From Haloglomus litoreum (lineage in GTDB: Archaea; Halobacteriota; Halobacteria; Halobacteriales; Haloarculaceae), in assembly GCF_029338515.1 (NCBI RefSeq), contig NZ_CP119988.1, positions 868,001 through 932,000 of the forward strand: a stretch of DNA of 64,000 bases. Reading direction: 5' to 3'. Of the stretch, positions 10,022-17,473 are shown piece after piece. Below the pieces are notes generated by a model that was not told where the DNA came from, did no database searches, and saw nothing but the letters and a program-made list of their open reading frames with translations. How positions within the stretch are numbered: position 1 is the stretch's first letter; every line of letters starts with the position of its first letter. The position numbers and the translations under genes were made by a program.

Positions 10022-10452
10022 GCCACGACCGCCCGCTCGACGCCGAGAGCCCGCTGACGCTACCGGGTTTCTTCGACGCGCTCGCCGACGGCGACCTGCT
10101 CGGCGGGGTCTGTGAGGACTGTGGACAGGTCCTCCTGCCGCCGCGCCCGGTCTGCTACGCCTGCGGGAGCCGGGCCGTCGAGGTCGAGGCGCAGCCCCGC
10201 GAGGGCCAGATATACACCTACACCGCCGTCCACACCCCGCCGCCGGCGCTCGCGGACGAGGCGCCCTACACGGTCGCCGTGGTCGAACTCGGCGGCGGCG
10301 GCCGACTGCTCGGCCGCGTCGACGCCGACCACGCGGACGTGGCCATCGGCGACCCGGTCGAACTCCGGGTCCGCGAGCCGACGCCGGCCGAGCGCGAGGC
10401 CGCACTCGATTACGAGGAGGCGTGGCCGGTCCACGTCTTCGAGCCGCGCTGA
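10018..10452 (+). CDS. DUF35 Zn-ribbon/OB-fold protein, thiolase partner
   Basis: This 144-residue protein has an N-terminal rubredoxin-like zinc ribbon (CEDCGQ...CYACGS) and a C-terminal OB fold (residues about 60-130). In archaea such DUF35 proteins bridge acetoacetyl-CoA thiolase and HMG-CoA synthase and shuttle the CoA intermediate between them. Here it follows the thiolase with an ATGA overlap, so it is the dedicated partner of that enzyme. It ends 15 bases before the stop of the convergent membrane protein gene. Confidence 0.9.
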   Translation: MSHDRPLDAESPLTLPGFFDALADGDLLGGVCEDCGQVLLPPRPVCYACGSRAVEVEAQPREGQIYTYTAVHTPPPALADEAPYTVAVVELGGGGRLLGRVDADHADVAIGDPVELRVREPTPAEREAALDYEEAWPVHVFEPR

Positions 10453-10467
10453 GTCGCTCGGCGGACG

Positions 10468-10950
10468 CTACAGCCCGTCGACCGCGGGGAACACGGCCCC
10501 GACGACGGCCCCGTAGACGACGTGCCAGAGGAGGCTCCCGGGCACGAGGTTCGGGAACGGCAGGCTCACGGGCGAGCCGACGACCGAGAGCCAGACCGGC
10601 ATCACCAGCGCCGCGAGGCCGACCCAGGTGACGACACCCCAGGCGACGCCCGCGGCGACCGTCTGCACCCGGTCGCCGGTGTCGATGCGGCCCGTGCGGC
10701 CGAGCAGCGCCGCGAAGGCGACACCGAGGACCGCCCCGTGCGAGAGGTGGAGCGCCACCCCGGCGGCCGGACTCGGGGGCGTCAACCCGTACATGCTCGG
10801 GATGGCGCCCACGAGCGGTGCCGGGTTCATCACGGCCATCAGGACGGCCATCACGGCAGCGCCGGCCAGTCCCGCGACGACGCCACCTTTCCACGACGGT
10901 TCCTCGATACGGCTCGTTCCGGTCCGTGTCTCGGTTGCTGTCTGCGTCAT
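10468..10950 (-). CDS. four-helix membrane protein, haloarchaeal
   Basis: This 160-residue integral membrane protein has about four hydrophobic helices, starting with GGVVAGLAGAAVMAVLMAVM and ending with SLLWHVVYGAVVGAVFPAV. A HLSHGAVLG motif sits in the second helix. It may belong to the DUF6789-like group, but I recognise this only weakly. I chose the ATG at 10950 (MTQTATETRTG), because the upstream extension is Arg/Cys-rich and not haloarchaeal in character. It is divergent from the winged-helix regulator at 11163, which could control it. Confidence 0.65.
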   Translation of the reverse strand: MTQTATETRTGTSRIEEPSWKGGVVAGLAGAAVMAVLMAVMNPAPLVGAIPSMYGLTPPSPAAGVALHLSHGAVLGVAFAALLGRTGRIDTGDRVQTVAAGVAWGVVTWVGLAALVMPVWLSVVGSPVSLPFPNLVPGSLLWHVVYGAVVGAVFPAVDGL

Positions 10951-11162
10951 CGGTCCCCTCTTCCGAGCCGGGTGGATTAGTCCCGGGGCGGAAGTGCGGA
11001 CGCCACGGACGTGCACACGGGCGCACAGGCGCCCGCTGGCGCGCTCGGCGCATTTGCGCGCCTCGCGCACGAACCAGTATCTGGGTGCCTGTCCACCTGA
11101 GACGGCGGTGAGTCCAGGGTAACGAGGGGATTTATCGGCGTCACGAGCGTTGAACCAGCCAC

Positions 11163-11570
11163 ATGGACACCTCCGCGTCTGACCCCGACCCGGGTCGGTT
11201 CCGCGAACTGATGATCGACGACGAGCCGGGATTCACGGACGTGATGGCCTGCGTCTTCGGCGTCCAGCGTCACGAGGCACGGACCTACCTCACGCTGCTG
11301 GAGAACCCCGGCAGCACGGTCGCCGAGCTCGCGGAGACGCTGGACCGGGACCGCTCGAACGTGAACCGCTCCCTGACGACCCTCCGCGAGAAGAGCCTCG
11401 CCACCCGCCAGCGCCGCCTGCTCGACTCGGGCGGCCACGTCTACCAGTACACCGCGACCCCGCTGGACGAGGCCCGCGAACTGATGCACGAGACGCTCGA
11501 CGAGTGGGCCGCCTACGTCCACGAGCGTATCGACGAGTTCGGCCCCGGCGCCGGGGACATCGAGCGGTAA
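11163..11570 (+). CDS. TrmB-like winged-helix transcriptional regulator
   Basis: This 135-residue DNA-binding protein consists of a single winged-helix domain. VFGVQRHEARTYLTLLENPG is the TrmB-type N-terminal part. The recognition region is VAELAETLDRDRSNVNRSLT, and the wing is RQRRLLDSGGHVYQYT. The C-terminal helix probably mediates dimerisation. There is no separate sugar-binding domain, so it is the short TrmB form. It is divergent from the membrane protein gene at 10950, the obvious candidate target besides itself. Confidence 0.8.
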   Translation: MDTSASDPDPGRFRELMIDDEPGFTDVMACVFGVQRHEARTYLTLLENPGSTVAELAETLDRDRSNVNRSLTTLREKSLATRQRRLLDSGGHVYQYTATPLDEARELMHETLDEWAAYVHERIDEFGPGAGDIER

Positions 11571-11850
11571 CACGGGCTATCCGACGGGGCCGACTGCGCG
11601 ACGTGACGCTCGCGTGTGGCGGGGGGTCCCGTTCCCCGGACGGTGTGGGAATCTCTCAACGTAATCGGATAATCTGGAAAATTCCCTATTTAGAGTTTTA
11701 CTGGGGTGTTTCTGTTCCTGCGTCGCATCTTCCGCTCGTCTCCACTCGCGGCTCCGGGGATGGGCGGAGCGGTCAGCGAACCGCGAGCGGGCGTGGTTCG
11801 GGACCGGCATCGTCCGGGCCAGCCACACGCCGTCGGACGCCCGGCGCGGG
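11571..11850. other. intergenic stretch with an AT-rich patch
   Basis: These 280 bases lie between convergent genes. I see no convincing gene. An unusually AT-rich patch at about 11658-11705 (ataatctggaaaattccc, then a T-rich run) interrupts the GC-rich background. The rest is ordinary GC-rich sequence with only short, poorly coding-like reading frames. The AT patch may hold transcription stops for one or both convergent genes. Confidence 0.4.
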
Positions 11851-13182
11851 TCACGCGCCGGGACTGGGGACGGTCGCGCCGAGGCGGTCGAGGTAGCGGT
11901 CGGTGAACCGGCGAGCGGCGCCGCGGTCGAACTGCTGCTGGCTGTAGCGCGTGACCAGCCGCACGTCGCCGTCCAGCGTCGCGACGCCGAAGCCGACGCC
12001 GAGCGGCATCATCGACGGCGGGGAGAAGTGGCAGTCCGCCTCGTCGTCCTGCCCGCCCAGCGCCGGGAGGTCGGGGATGCGCCCGAGGTTCGAGAGCACC
12101 GCGCTGTCGACGAAGCGGTACCCGGTCGCCCCGAGCAGGCCCGGGACGAGGCGCTTGATGCCGACCGGGAGGTTCGCGGAGAGCGGCCCCAGCGCGTCCG
12201 TGACCCAGCCGGCGCCGTCGTGGCGCTTGTGGCGGCTGGTCTGCTCGACGACGCGCTCGACGGCCGCGCCCGGACTCGTCCGGTGGCGCGGCTTCGTGTC
12301 CACGCTGACGAACGGGGCGTACATCCCGACCGTCTCGTAGAACCACTCCGGCGGGCGGGCGTTGACGGGCATCATCAGGCTGATGCGGTCGCTCTCGGCG
12401 CCGTGGTCGGCGTTCCAGTCGTCGATGGCGAGGTGGAGCGCCGCGAGGAAACAGTCGTTGACCGAGACGCCGTCGGGCCTGCCGCCCACGACCGCCGAGA
12501 CGAGGGCGTCGTCGAGTTCGCGGTGGACGAACCCCCAGCCCGACTCGTCGGTGCCGCCGTCGACGGCCACCCGGGTCGGTTCGTCCAGCGCGTCGGGGAG
12601 CCGTCCCAGCCCCTCGGCGAGCCGGGTGCCGGCCTCGCCGAGCGAACTGGGCCCGTCCTCCACCAGTACGGCACGCGACTCGGCCAGTCCGACGGGGTCC
12701 TCGTCCACTGGGTCGCCGCGGTAGGCCTGACAGACCGAGCGTGCGAGGCGGAGCGTCCCGACGCCGTCCATGGCGACGTGGCTCCCACAGACCATGAGCC
12801 GGTCGCCGCCGTCGATACCGCCACCGCGGGCCAGCGCGACCCGGAACGGCGGCGACTCGCGCAACTCGACGCGCGGGCTGTAGAACCGCGTCCGCAGGTC
12901 CGCCAGCGCCTCGGCGTCGCCCGCGTCGGCACGCTTCAGGGGCACCGTGTCCGGGTCGTCCGGGATCTCCCAGACGTACTCGTCGTCGAGCGCGCCGTAG
13001 TCGCGCAGGCGCGCCCGGGCCAGCGGGTGGGCGGCCGCGGCCGTCTCGACGGCGTCGTACAGCCGCTCGGCGTCGAGACTCGCCGCCGACCCGACCTCGA
13101 TCTGGACGTTCCAGGGCTCCAGTTCCTCCTCCAGATGAAGGACTGCCTCGTCCAGCGGCGTGAACGGAACGGTTCGCGTCAT
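11851..13182 (-). CDS. condensation-domain-fold acyltransferase (CoA-dependent acyltransferase superfamily)
   Basis: This 443-residue soluble protein has the fold of NRPS condensation domains, wax-ester synthases and alcohol acyltransferases. The catalytic HxxxDG motif is SHVAMDGVGT (H135, D139). The N-terminus MTRTVPFTPLDEAVLHL and the later LMMPVNARPPEWF fit this family. No adenylation or carrier domain is present here or in a neighbour, so it is a stand-alone acyltransferase and not part of a visible peptide synthetase. The natural substrate cannot be read from the sequence. It is transcribed alone. Confidence 0.7.
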   Translation of the reverse strand: MTRTVPFTPLDEAVLHLEEELEPWNVQIEVGSAASLDAERLYDAVETAAAAHPLARARLRDYGALDDEYVWEIPDDPDTVPLKRADAGDAEALADLRTRFYSPRVELRESPPFRVALARGGGIDGGDRLMVCGSHVAMDGVGTLRLARSVCQAYRGDPVDEDPVGLAESRAVLVEDGPSSLGEAGTRLAEGLGRLPDALDEPTRVAVDGGTDESGWGFVHRELDDALVSAVVGGRPDGVSVNDCFLAALHLAIDDWNADHGAESDRISLMMPVNARPPEWFYETVGMYAPFVSVDTKPRHRTSPGAAVERVVEQTSRHKRHDGAGWVTDALGPLSANLPVGIKRLVPGLLGATGYRFVDSAVLSNLGRIPDLPALGGQDDEADCHFSPPSMMPLGVGFGVATLDGDVRLVTRYSQQQFDRGAARRFTDRYLDRLGATVPSPGA

Positions 13183-13422
13183 CGACCCGCCCTCCCACCG
13201 TCATCATCTGCTGGTTCTCGCTTCCGTGGAGTACCGCTCGCTGCCGTTCCAGGACGAACCGTGAGTCGGTTCATGACTGTTTCTCGTCGGCTTCCCCGGT
13301 AGGTACTTCCCCGCAGTTGTGAGGTGGGGTATTACACCGAGGGGTCGAGCGACCTGTGGCGGTGTGGCTCGCAGCCGGGGAGCAACGGGTACGAGCTCCG
13401 GGAGCAACAGCGGCCCGTGATG
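13183..13422. other. intergenic stretch, no gene seen
   Basis: These 240 bases separate the acyltransferase start from the arsC stop. I see no convincing gene, tRNA or repeat. The GTATTAC near 13331 is the only AT-rich element, and no gene lies suitably downstream of it. Confidence 0.4.
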
Positions 13423-13851
13423 CTACTGCTCGGCCGCGAGGTCGGCCTCGACCTCGTCGAACAGGTCGACGACGAGGCCCTCGATCTCGTCGCGGATCTC
13501 CCGGACGCGCTCGACGTCCTGACCGTGGGGGTCCGCGAGCGCCCAGTCGCGGACCTCGGTGTCGGCCGAGAGCGACAGCGTCGAGCAGCCCATCGTCGCC
13601 ACGATGTCGCATCGGTCCAGTTCCTCGTCGCTCACGGCGCGTGGGGTCCGGTCCGAGAGGTCGATATCGAGTTCGCCCATGACCTCGACGACCTCCGGGT
13701 GGACCGCGTCGGCGGGGTCGGTCCCGCCGGTGACGATGTCGACCGCGTCGGCCAGCCCACGGCGCTCGCGTTCGCGCTCGGCGAAGGCGGTCGACATCTG
13801 TGAGCGGCCGGCGTTCTGCACGCAGACGAAGCCCAGCGTCCGTCGGCTCAT
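13423..13851 (-). CDS. arsC: thioredoxin-coupled arsenate reductase (low-MW phosphatase family)
   Basis: This 142-residue enzyme would reduce arsenate to arsenite. The phosphatase P-loop CVQNAGRS contains nucleophile C10 in the CX5R arrangement. Two further cysteines at positions 81 and 89 (DRCDIVATMGCS) match the C10/C82/C89 relay of Bacillus-type thioredoxin-linked ArsC. It is therefore more likely a true arsenate reductase than a protein-tyrosine phosphatase. Its start overlaps the end of arsR by 4 bases. No arsenite pump gene is adjacent. Confidence 0.85.
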   Translation of the reverse strand: MSRRTLGFVCVQNAGRSQMSTAFAERERERRGLADAVDIVTGGTDPADAVHPEVVEVMGELDIDLSDRTPRAVSDEELDRCDIVATMGCSTLSLSADTEVRDWALADPHGQDVERVREIRDEIEGLVVDLFDEVEADLAAEQ

Positions 13852-14255
13852 GCCGGCACCTCCCGGGTCGTGTCCAGCGCGTTCAACAGCGCGGTCGTGC
13901 GGTCGGTCGCACGGTAGTAGCGCCAGCGGCCCGCCTTCCGGCGCTCGACCAGTCCGGCGTCGGCCAGCGAGGAGAGCGCGTGGCTCACCGCCGACTCCGA
14001 GACGTCCACGAGCGGGGCGAGCTCGCAGACACAGCGCTCGCCCCCCGCGGCGAGCAGGCGGGCGAGGCGGTAGCGCGTCTCGCCCCCCAGCGCCCGGAGC
14101 GCGGTCAGGTCGTCCCCGGGCGCGGCGGTCTCACGATCCAGCGCCCGGAGTTCGGTCACCCGGGCGTCGACATCGCTGTCACAGCACTCCTCCAGCTGGT
14201 CGCCCAGCAACCGCCGGAGGCGGTCGGTGTCGACCTCAAGTTCGGCGTCGGACAT
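13848..14255 (-). CDS. arsR: ArsR-family metal-sensing repressor
   Basis: This 135-residue winged-helix regulator has the ArsR metal site motif ERCVCELAPLVDVS at the start of the DNA-binding helix pair. The recognition helix is VSESAVSHALSSL and the wing is ERRKAGRWRYYRA. An extra N-terminal Cys pair (LEECCDSD) could add metal ligands. It forms a two-gene operon with arsC (4-base overlap) and probably represses it until arsenite or a similar metal binds. A TATA-like GAGTATAT lies just upstream of the start, next to a CAATTG palindrome. Confidence 0.85.
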   Translation of the reverse strand: MSDAELEVDTDRLRRLLGDQLEECCDSDVDARVTELRALDRETAAPGDDLTALRALGGETRYRLARLLAAGGERCVCELAPLVDVSESAVSHALSSLADAGLVERRKAGRWRYYRATDRTTALLNALDTTREVPA

Positions 14256-14316
14256 ATACTCAATTGCACAGGTCTTCAGATAACAGTTCCGACCGTCCCG
14301 ACAGGCCGGCCGCGGC

Positions 14317-15039
14317 TCAGCCGTTCGGGTTCTCCGGGCGAGCGTCGTGGCGCGCGTCCGCGACCGCCGCCGCGAGGTCCCCGCGCTTCCAGTAGCCCAG
14401 CACGGTGAACACCACGCCGGCCGCCAGGAGCAGACCCACCGTGGCGAGGTTCGCCGTCGCGACCGCGTCGCCCAGGAACGCCGCCGCGACGAACGTCGGC
14501 GTCCGGCCCACCGCGACGAGCACGAGCAGGCGCCACGTCGGGATGTCGGTCAGGCCCGCGACGAAGCAGAGCGCGTCGTCCGGGAAGACGGGGAGGAGGA
14601 AGGCGACGAACAGCCCGGCCTCGCCCGTCTCGTCGACGACCGCGTCGAACTCCGCGAGGGTGTCGTCGGCCACGACGGACTCGGCGTACGGCCGGCCGTA
14701 CCGGCGGGTGAGGCCGATAGCGACGGCGCTCCCCAGCAGGACGCCGACGACGCTGAACGTCGCCCCCAGCAGCGGCGCGAACAGGTAGCCCCCGGCGACC
14801 GCGAGTAGCTGGCCGGGGATGGGCGCGACGACGACCTGTGTCGACTGGACGGCGAGGAAGACGACCGGGGCGAGCGAGCCGAACCCGGCGACCCAGGCGC
14901 GCGTCGCATCGGGGTCCAGCAGGAACGGGGCCGCACGGAGGACGAGCGCCGAGACGAGGCCGACGGCCCCGACGAGTCCAGCCAGCCGCAGGAGCGCCGC
15001 GCGGCGGTCCGCGGCCGACTCGAAGACGTCCCGGTCCAT
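14317..15039 (-). CDS. TVP38/TMEM64 (DedA-superfamily) membrane protein
   Basis: This 240-residue protein has about six hydrophobic segments and the SNARE-associated/DedA core motif: PIPGQLLAVAGGYLFAPLLG, then GSAVAIGLTRRYGRPY and VAFLLPVFPDDALCFVAGL. The acidic FPDDA motif is the DedA signature position. DedA/TVP38 proteins have recently been linked to lipid transport across membranes. Its start codon shares a base with the stop of the upstream PHP gene (TGATG), so it is the third gene of a coupled unit with a phosphatidyltransferase and a phosphoesterase. Confidence 0.85.
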   Translation of the reverse strand: MDRDVFESAADRRAALLRLAGLVGAVGLVSALVLRAAPFLLDPDATRAWVAGFGSLAPVVFLAVQSTQVVVAPIPGQLLAVAGGYLFAPLLGATFSVVGVLLGSAVAIGLTRRYGRPYAESVVADDTLAEFDAVVDETGEAGLFVAFLLPVFPDDALCFVAGLTDIPTWRLLVLVAVGRTPTFVAAAFLGDAVATANLATVGLLLAAGVVFTVLGYWKRGDLAAAVADARHDARPENPNG

Positions 15040-15773
15040 CAGCGGGGGAGGAGCTGCCGGACCTGGGCCAGGCCGCCGCCGGTCCGGAGGGTGGCGTTGT
15101 GGACGAGCTGTCCCACGTAGCGGGTCGCCGGGGTCCGTCGGCCCCGTGCGGTCGTCCGGCCGGCGCGGATGGCTGCGAGGGCTTGCCCGGCATCGACACC
15201 CGGTGGGTCCGGAGCCGTGAGATCGGTCGCCTCGCTCCCGCCGGGAGGCCGCACCTCGGTGTACGCCCGCCCGACCATCTCGGGTCGATGGGCGTCGCTC
15301 CCACCGACGGCGGGGTAGTCGGCACGGTCGGCGAACCGCCGAGCGCGGCGGTTCTGCAGGCCCGTCATCTGGTGGGCGTTGAACGTCTCCACGGCGTCGG
15401 GTGCCGCCCGGCGGATGGTCCGGCCGCTGGCACCGTGGCGGCTCACCTGGAAGGGATGCGCGGCGACCGCCACCCCGCCCCGGTCGCGGACCGTCCCGAC
15501 GGTCTCGGCCATCGGCCGGCCGGGCACGGGGGCGGCCTCGACCCCGAGTGCGAGCAGATGCCCCTCCGCCGTCGAGACCTCCACCCCGGGGATGACGAAC
15601 AGGCCGTATTCGGACGCGAGCCGTGCGGCCCGACGGGCCCCCCAGACGGTGTCGTGGTCGGTGATGGCCAGGCCGTCGAGCCCGGCGTCACGGGCCGCTG
15701 CCAGCACCGCGCGGACGGAGCCAGCGGCGTCGTGGGAGAACCGGGTGTGGACGTGCGTGTCGAGGCGTATCAT
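15039..15773 (-). CDS. PHP-domain metal-dependent phosphoesterase
   Basis: This 244-residue protein has the complete PHP metal-site set: DTHVHTRFSHDA (H7, H9), AITDHDTVWGA, PGVEVSTAEGH, VAAHPFQVSR and VGGSDAHRPE. Such enzymes hydrolyse phosphate esters with two or three metal ions. The gene overlaps the upstream phosphatidyltransferase by 4 bases (ATGA) and touches the downstream TVP38 gene by one. This context suggests a phospholipid head-group or lipid-phosphate substrate, but that is inference. Nuclease or histidinol-phosphatase-like activity is an alternative. Confidence 0.85.
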   Translation of the reverse strand: MIRLDTHVHTRFSHDAAGSVRAVLAAARDAGLDGLAITDHDTVWGARRAARLASEYGLFVIPGVEVSTAEGHLLALGVEAAPVPGRPMAETVGTVRDRGGVAVAAHPFQVSRHGASGRTIRRAAPDAVETFNAHQMTGLQNRRARRFADRADYPAVGGSDAHRPEMVGRAYTEVRPPGGSEATDLTAPDPPGVDAGQALAAIRAGRTTARGRRTPATRYVGQLVHNATLRTGGGLAQVRQLLPR

Positions 15774-16459
15774 CGGACTCCGAAGATGAGAATCAGGCAG
15801 AGCCCCGCTGCGACGGTCGCGAGGACGCCGACCAGCAGGTGGCTATCGTCGGTCTTGTAGCTCCGGTAGTTGGCGGTCATCGCCGGTCCCATCGGGAGGA
15901 TGGTGGCAGCGGCGAGCCAGCCGTTCCACGCCGGAACGAAGCTGACGAGGAAGTAGTTCGCCACGACCACGGCGTTCGCGTGGACCACGGTGAGGCCCCG
16001 GTAGAAGGCCACGCCGTCGTCCACGCCGAACCCCTCCGTCGAGTGGCGGATGAGTCGCAGGCCGCCGAACGCCAGGACGACGAACCCGACCACGAGGCCC
16101 GCGTACACGTTCGGCGCCATCGTCAGGTGGTAGAGGAGGGCCGCGGGGACCAGGTAGGCGAAGATATCGATGTAGGAGTCGACCTGCAGGCCGAGGTCGC
16201 TGGTGACATCCAGGGCGCGAGCGACCGCGCCGTCGAGCTTGTCGAAGGCAAACGCACCCAGCATCGCGAGCAGGCCCCAGTTGGGCTGTCCGGAGGCCAT
16301 GAGCAGCGCGGCCGCCCAGCCGAACAGGAGCGCCACGAGGCTCACGCAGTCCGCGACCGACAACTCCCGGAGGAAGCTCCGCCGGTCGGCCTCCCAGCCG
16401 TGTTCGGCCGCCCTGTCACGGACCCAGTCTACGATGCCTTCCGAGGCGGCTCCGGACAT
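15770..16459 (-). CDS. CDP-alcohol phosphatidyltransferase family protein
   Basis: This membrane enzyme would transfer a phospho-archaeol group from CDP-archaeol to an alcohol acceptor such as glycerol phosphate, serine or inositol phosphate. The 229-residue protein carries the family motif in LDGAVARALDVTSDLGLQVD followed by SYID, that is DG-x2-AR-x8-G-x3-D-x3-D. It has about six transmembrane helices. The head-group acceptor cannot be read from the motif. It is the first gene of a three-gene overlapping unit and has a clear TATA box about 30 bases upstream. Confidence 0.88.
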   Translation of the reverse strand: MSGAASEGIVDWVRDRAAEHGWEADRRSFLRELSVADCVSLVALLFGWAAALLMASGQPNWGLLAMLGAFAFDKLDGAVARALDVTSDLGLQVDSYIDIFAYLVPAALLYHLTMAPNVYAGLVVGFVVLAFGGLRLIRHSTEGFGVDDGVAFYRGLTVVHANAVVVANYFLVSFVPAWNGWLAAATILPMGPAMTANYRSYKTDDSHLLVGVLATVAAGLCLILIFGVR

Positions 16460-16486
16460 CCTTGCCCGGGACTGGGCACCATGGGA

Positions 16487-16493
16487 CTATAAA
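16487..16493 (-). promoter_or_regulatory. TATA box of the phosphatidyltransferase-PHP-TVP38 unit
   Basis: The minus strand reads TTTATAG about 28-34 bases upstream of the ATG at 16459. It lies at the edge of a 45-base AT-rich block (16491-16535) that stands out from the GC-rich background. Confidence 0.6.
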
Positions 16494-16578
16494 TTTTCAC
16501 AATAATAAATACTTTAGATAAGAGTATATAGGTACGTTACGCCCAGTTAGTGAACGGTTCTCACGGGGCCTGCCCGGG

Positions 16579-17169
16579 TCACACGCGCGTCCGGTTGCGG
16601 CGCCGGAGCGGCCCCAGCCGGACGTAGTCCAGACGCTCCTCCGGTCCGAACCCGCAGGCCTCGAACGTCCACCGCGACGGCCGGTTGTCGGGGGCGATGA
16701 GCGCCCACGAGCGCGCCCGGTCCCACTCTCGCGCGACGCGGACGGCCGCCGCCACGAGCGCCCTCGCCAGTCCCTCGCCCCGGTGGTCGGGCGCGACGAA
16801 CAACCGGTGGACGTACCCGCCCGGCTCGTCCAGCACCGTCTCCAGCACCTCGACCTCGACGGGACGGTCGGTCACGACGACGTGGCCCGCGTACGCGCCG
16901 TCCACGCGCGCGATGAGCCCACGGTCGAACGAGCCCAGCCCCGAGAGCGCCTCGCGGGGCGAGGCGGCGGCGTCGGCACCGAGGTTCGCAGGGAGGCCGG
17001 CTGGGTCACCGGCGAACGGCTCGATGCTCGCCCCGGCTGGCGGCTCGCGCTCTGGGACGGCCCCCTCGTGGGCGTACAGGAGCATCGTCGAGACGCGGAC
17101 GCCACGCGCCGCCAGCCAGTCGTACGCCCGGCGCGCGGTCGCGGTCCGCGAGAGCCGCCAGAGTTCCAT
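16579..17169 (-). CDS. GNAT-family N-acetyltransferase
   Basis: This 196-residue acetyl-CoA-dependent acyltransferase has the GNAT acetyl-CoA loop HRLFVAPDHRGEGLARALV (Q/R-x2-G-x-G/A form), followed by the C-terminal strand RWTFEACGFGPEERLDYV. The N-terminal half is poorly conserved and contains the acceptor side. The substrate is unknown. The start at 17169 (MELWRLSRTA) follows a GCATATCC element. It lies downstream of rpl15e on the same strand but is separated from it by a structured 300-base region with termination-like T-runs. Confidence 0.8.
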   Translation of the reverse strand: MELWRLSRTATARRAYDWLAARGVRVSTMLLYAHEGAVPEREPPAGASIEPFAGDPAGLPANLGADAAASPREALSGLGSFDRGLIARVDGAYAGHVVVTDRPVEVEVLETVLDEPGGYVHRLFVAPDHRGEGLARALVAAAVRVAREWDRARSWALIAPDNRPSRWTFEACGFGPEERLDYVRLGPLRRRNRTRV

Positions 17170-17280
17170 GTCGGGGGTGTCGGCGCTCGGGGCTTGAGTC
17201 GGTCGGAAGGATATGCATCCGTACTTGCTTCGTTCGCACGGTTCGAAGCTACCGTATACCGCGCCGCAGGCGCGGTTTCA

Positions 17281-17346
17281 CTCGCCCGAGACGAGCGTCC
17301 TGTTGGCCGGGAGGCCGACAGGTCCGAGTCGAGGGCGAGCTTTTTT
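17281..17346 (+). ncRNA. candidate small structured RNA ending in a T6 run
   Basis: The stretch forms one extended hairpin. The outer stem pairs CTCGCCC (17281-17287) with GGGCGAG (17333-17339). The inner stem pairs CCTGTTGGCC (17299-17308) with GGCCGACAGG (17313-17322), with one G-U pair on the plus strand. The loop is GGGA, a GNRA tetraloop in that orientation. Six T residues follow at 17341-17346. A TATA-like ACCGTATACC at 17251-17260 is about 26 bases upstream. No known RNA family is recognised. It could instead be part of an untranslated region on the minus strand. Confidence 0.3.
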
Positions 17347-17472
17347 CTGAACGTTTTTTGCGCAAGCGGATTGCGGCCGCAATCTATTATCTGGCGGCGT
17401 AGCCGCCAGCCGGTGACCGCAGGGCGCCGGCGAAGCCGGCGCACAAGGTCACCCGCAGCGGAAAAAAGCTCG
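17336..17472. repeat. inverted-repeat-bounded block of palindromes
   Basis: A perfect 12-base inverted repeat, CGAGCTTTTTTC (17336-17347) and GAAAAAAGCTCG (17461-17472), bounds a block with several internal palindromes. These are ATTGCGGCCGCAAT (17370-17383), a hairpin 17391-17398/17402-17409, a hairpin 17424-17431/17435-17442, and an enclosing pair GGTGACC (17412-17418)/GGTCACC (17447-17453). The right arm starts one base beyond the rpl15e stop codon, so on the minus strand its T-run is the likely rpl15e terminator. Confidence 0.6.
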
Positions 17473-17473
17473 T

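Noticed and set aside
17170-17473. SRP RNA or RNase P RNA gene in the structured gap
   Set aside because: The gap is about the right length, but I could not find the conserved SRP helix 8 motif or the RNase P core sequences on either strand.
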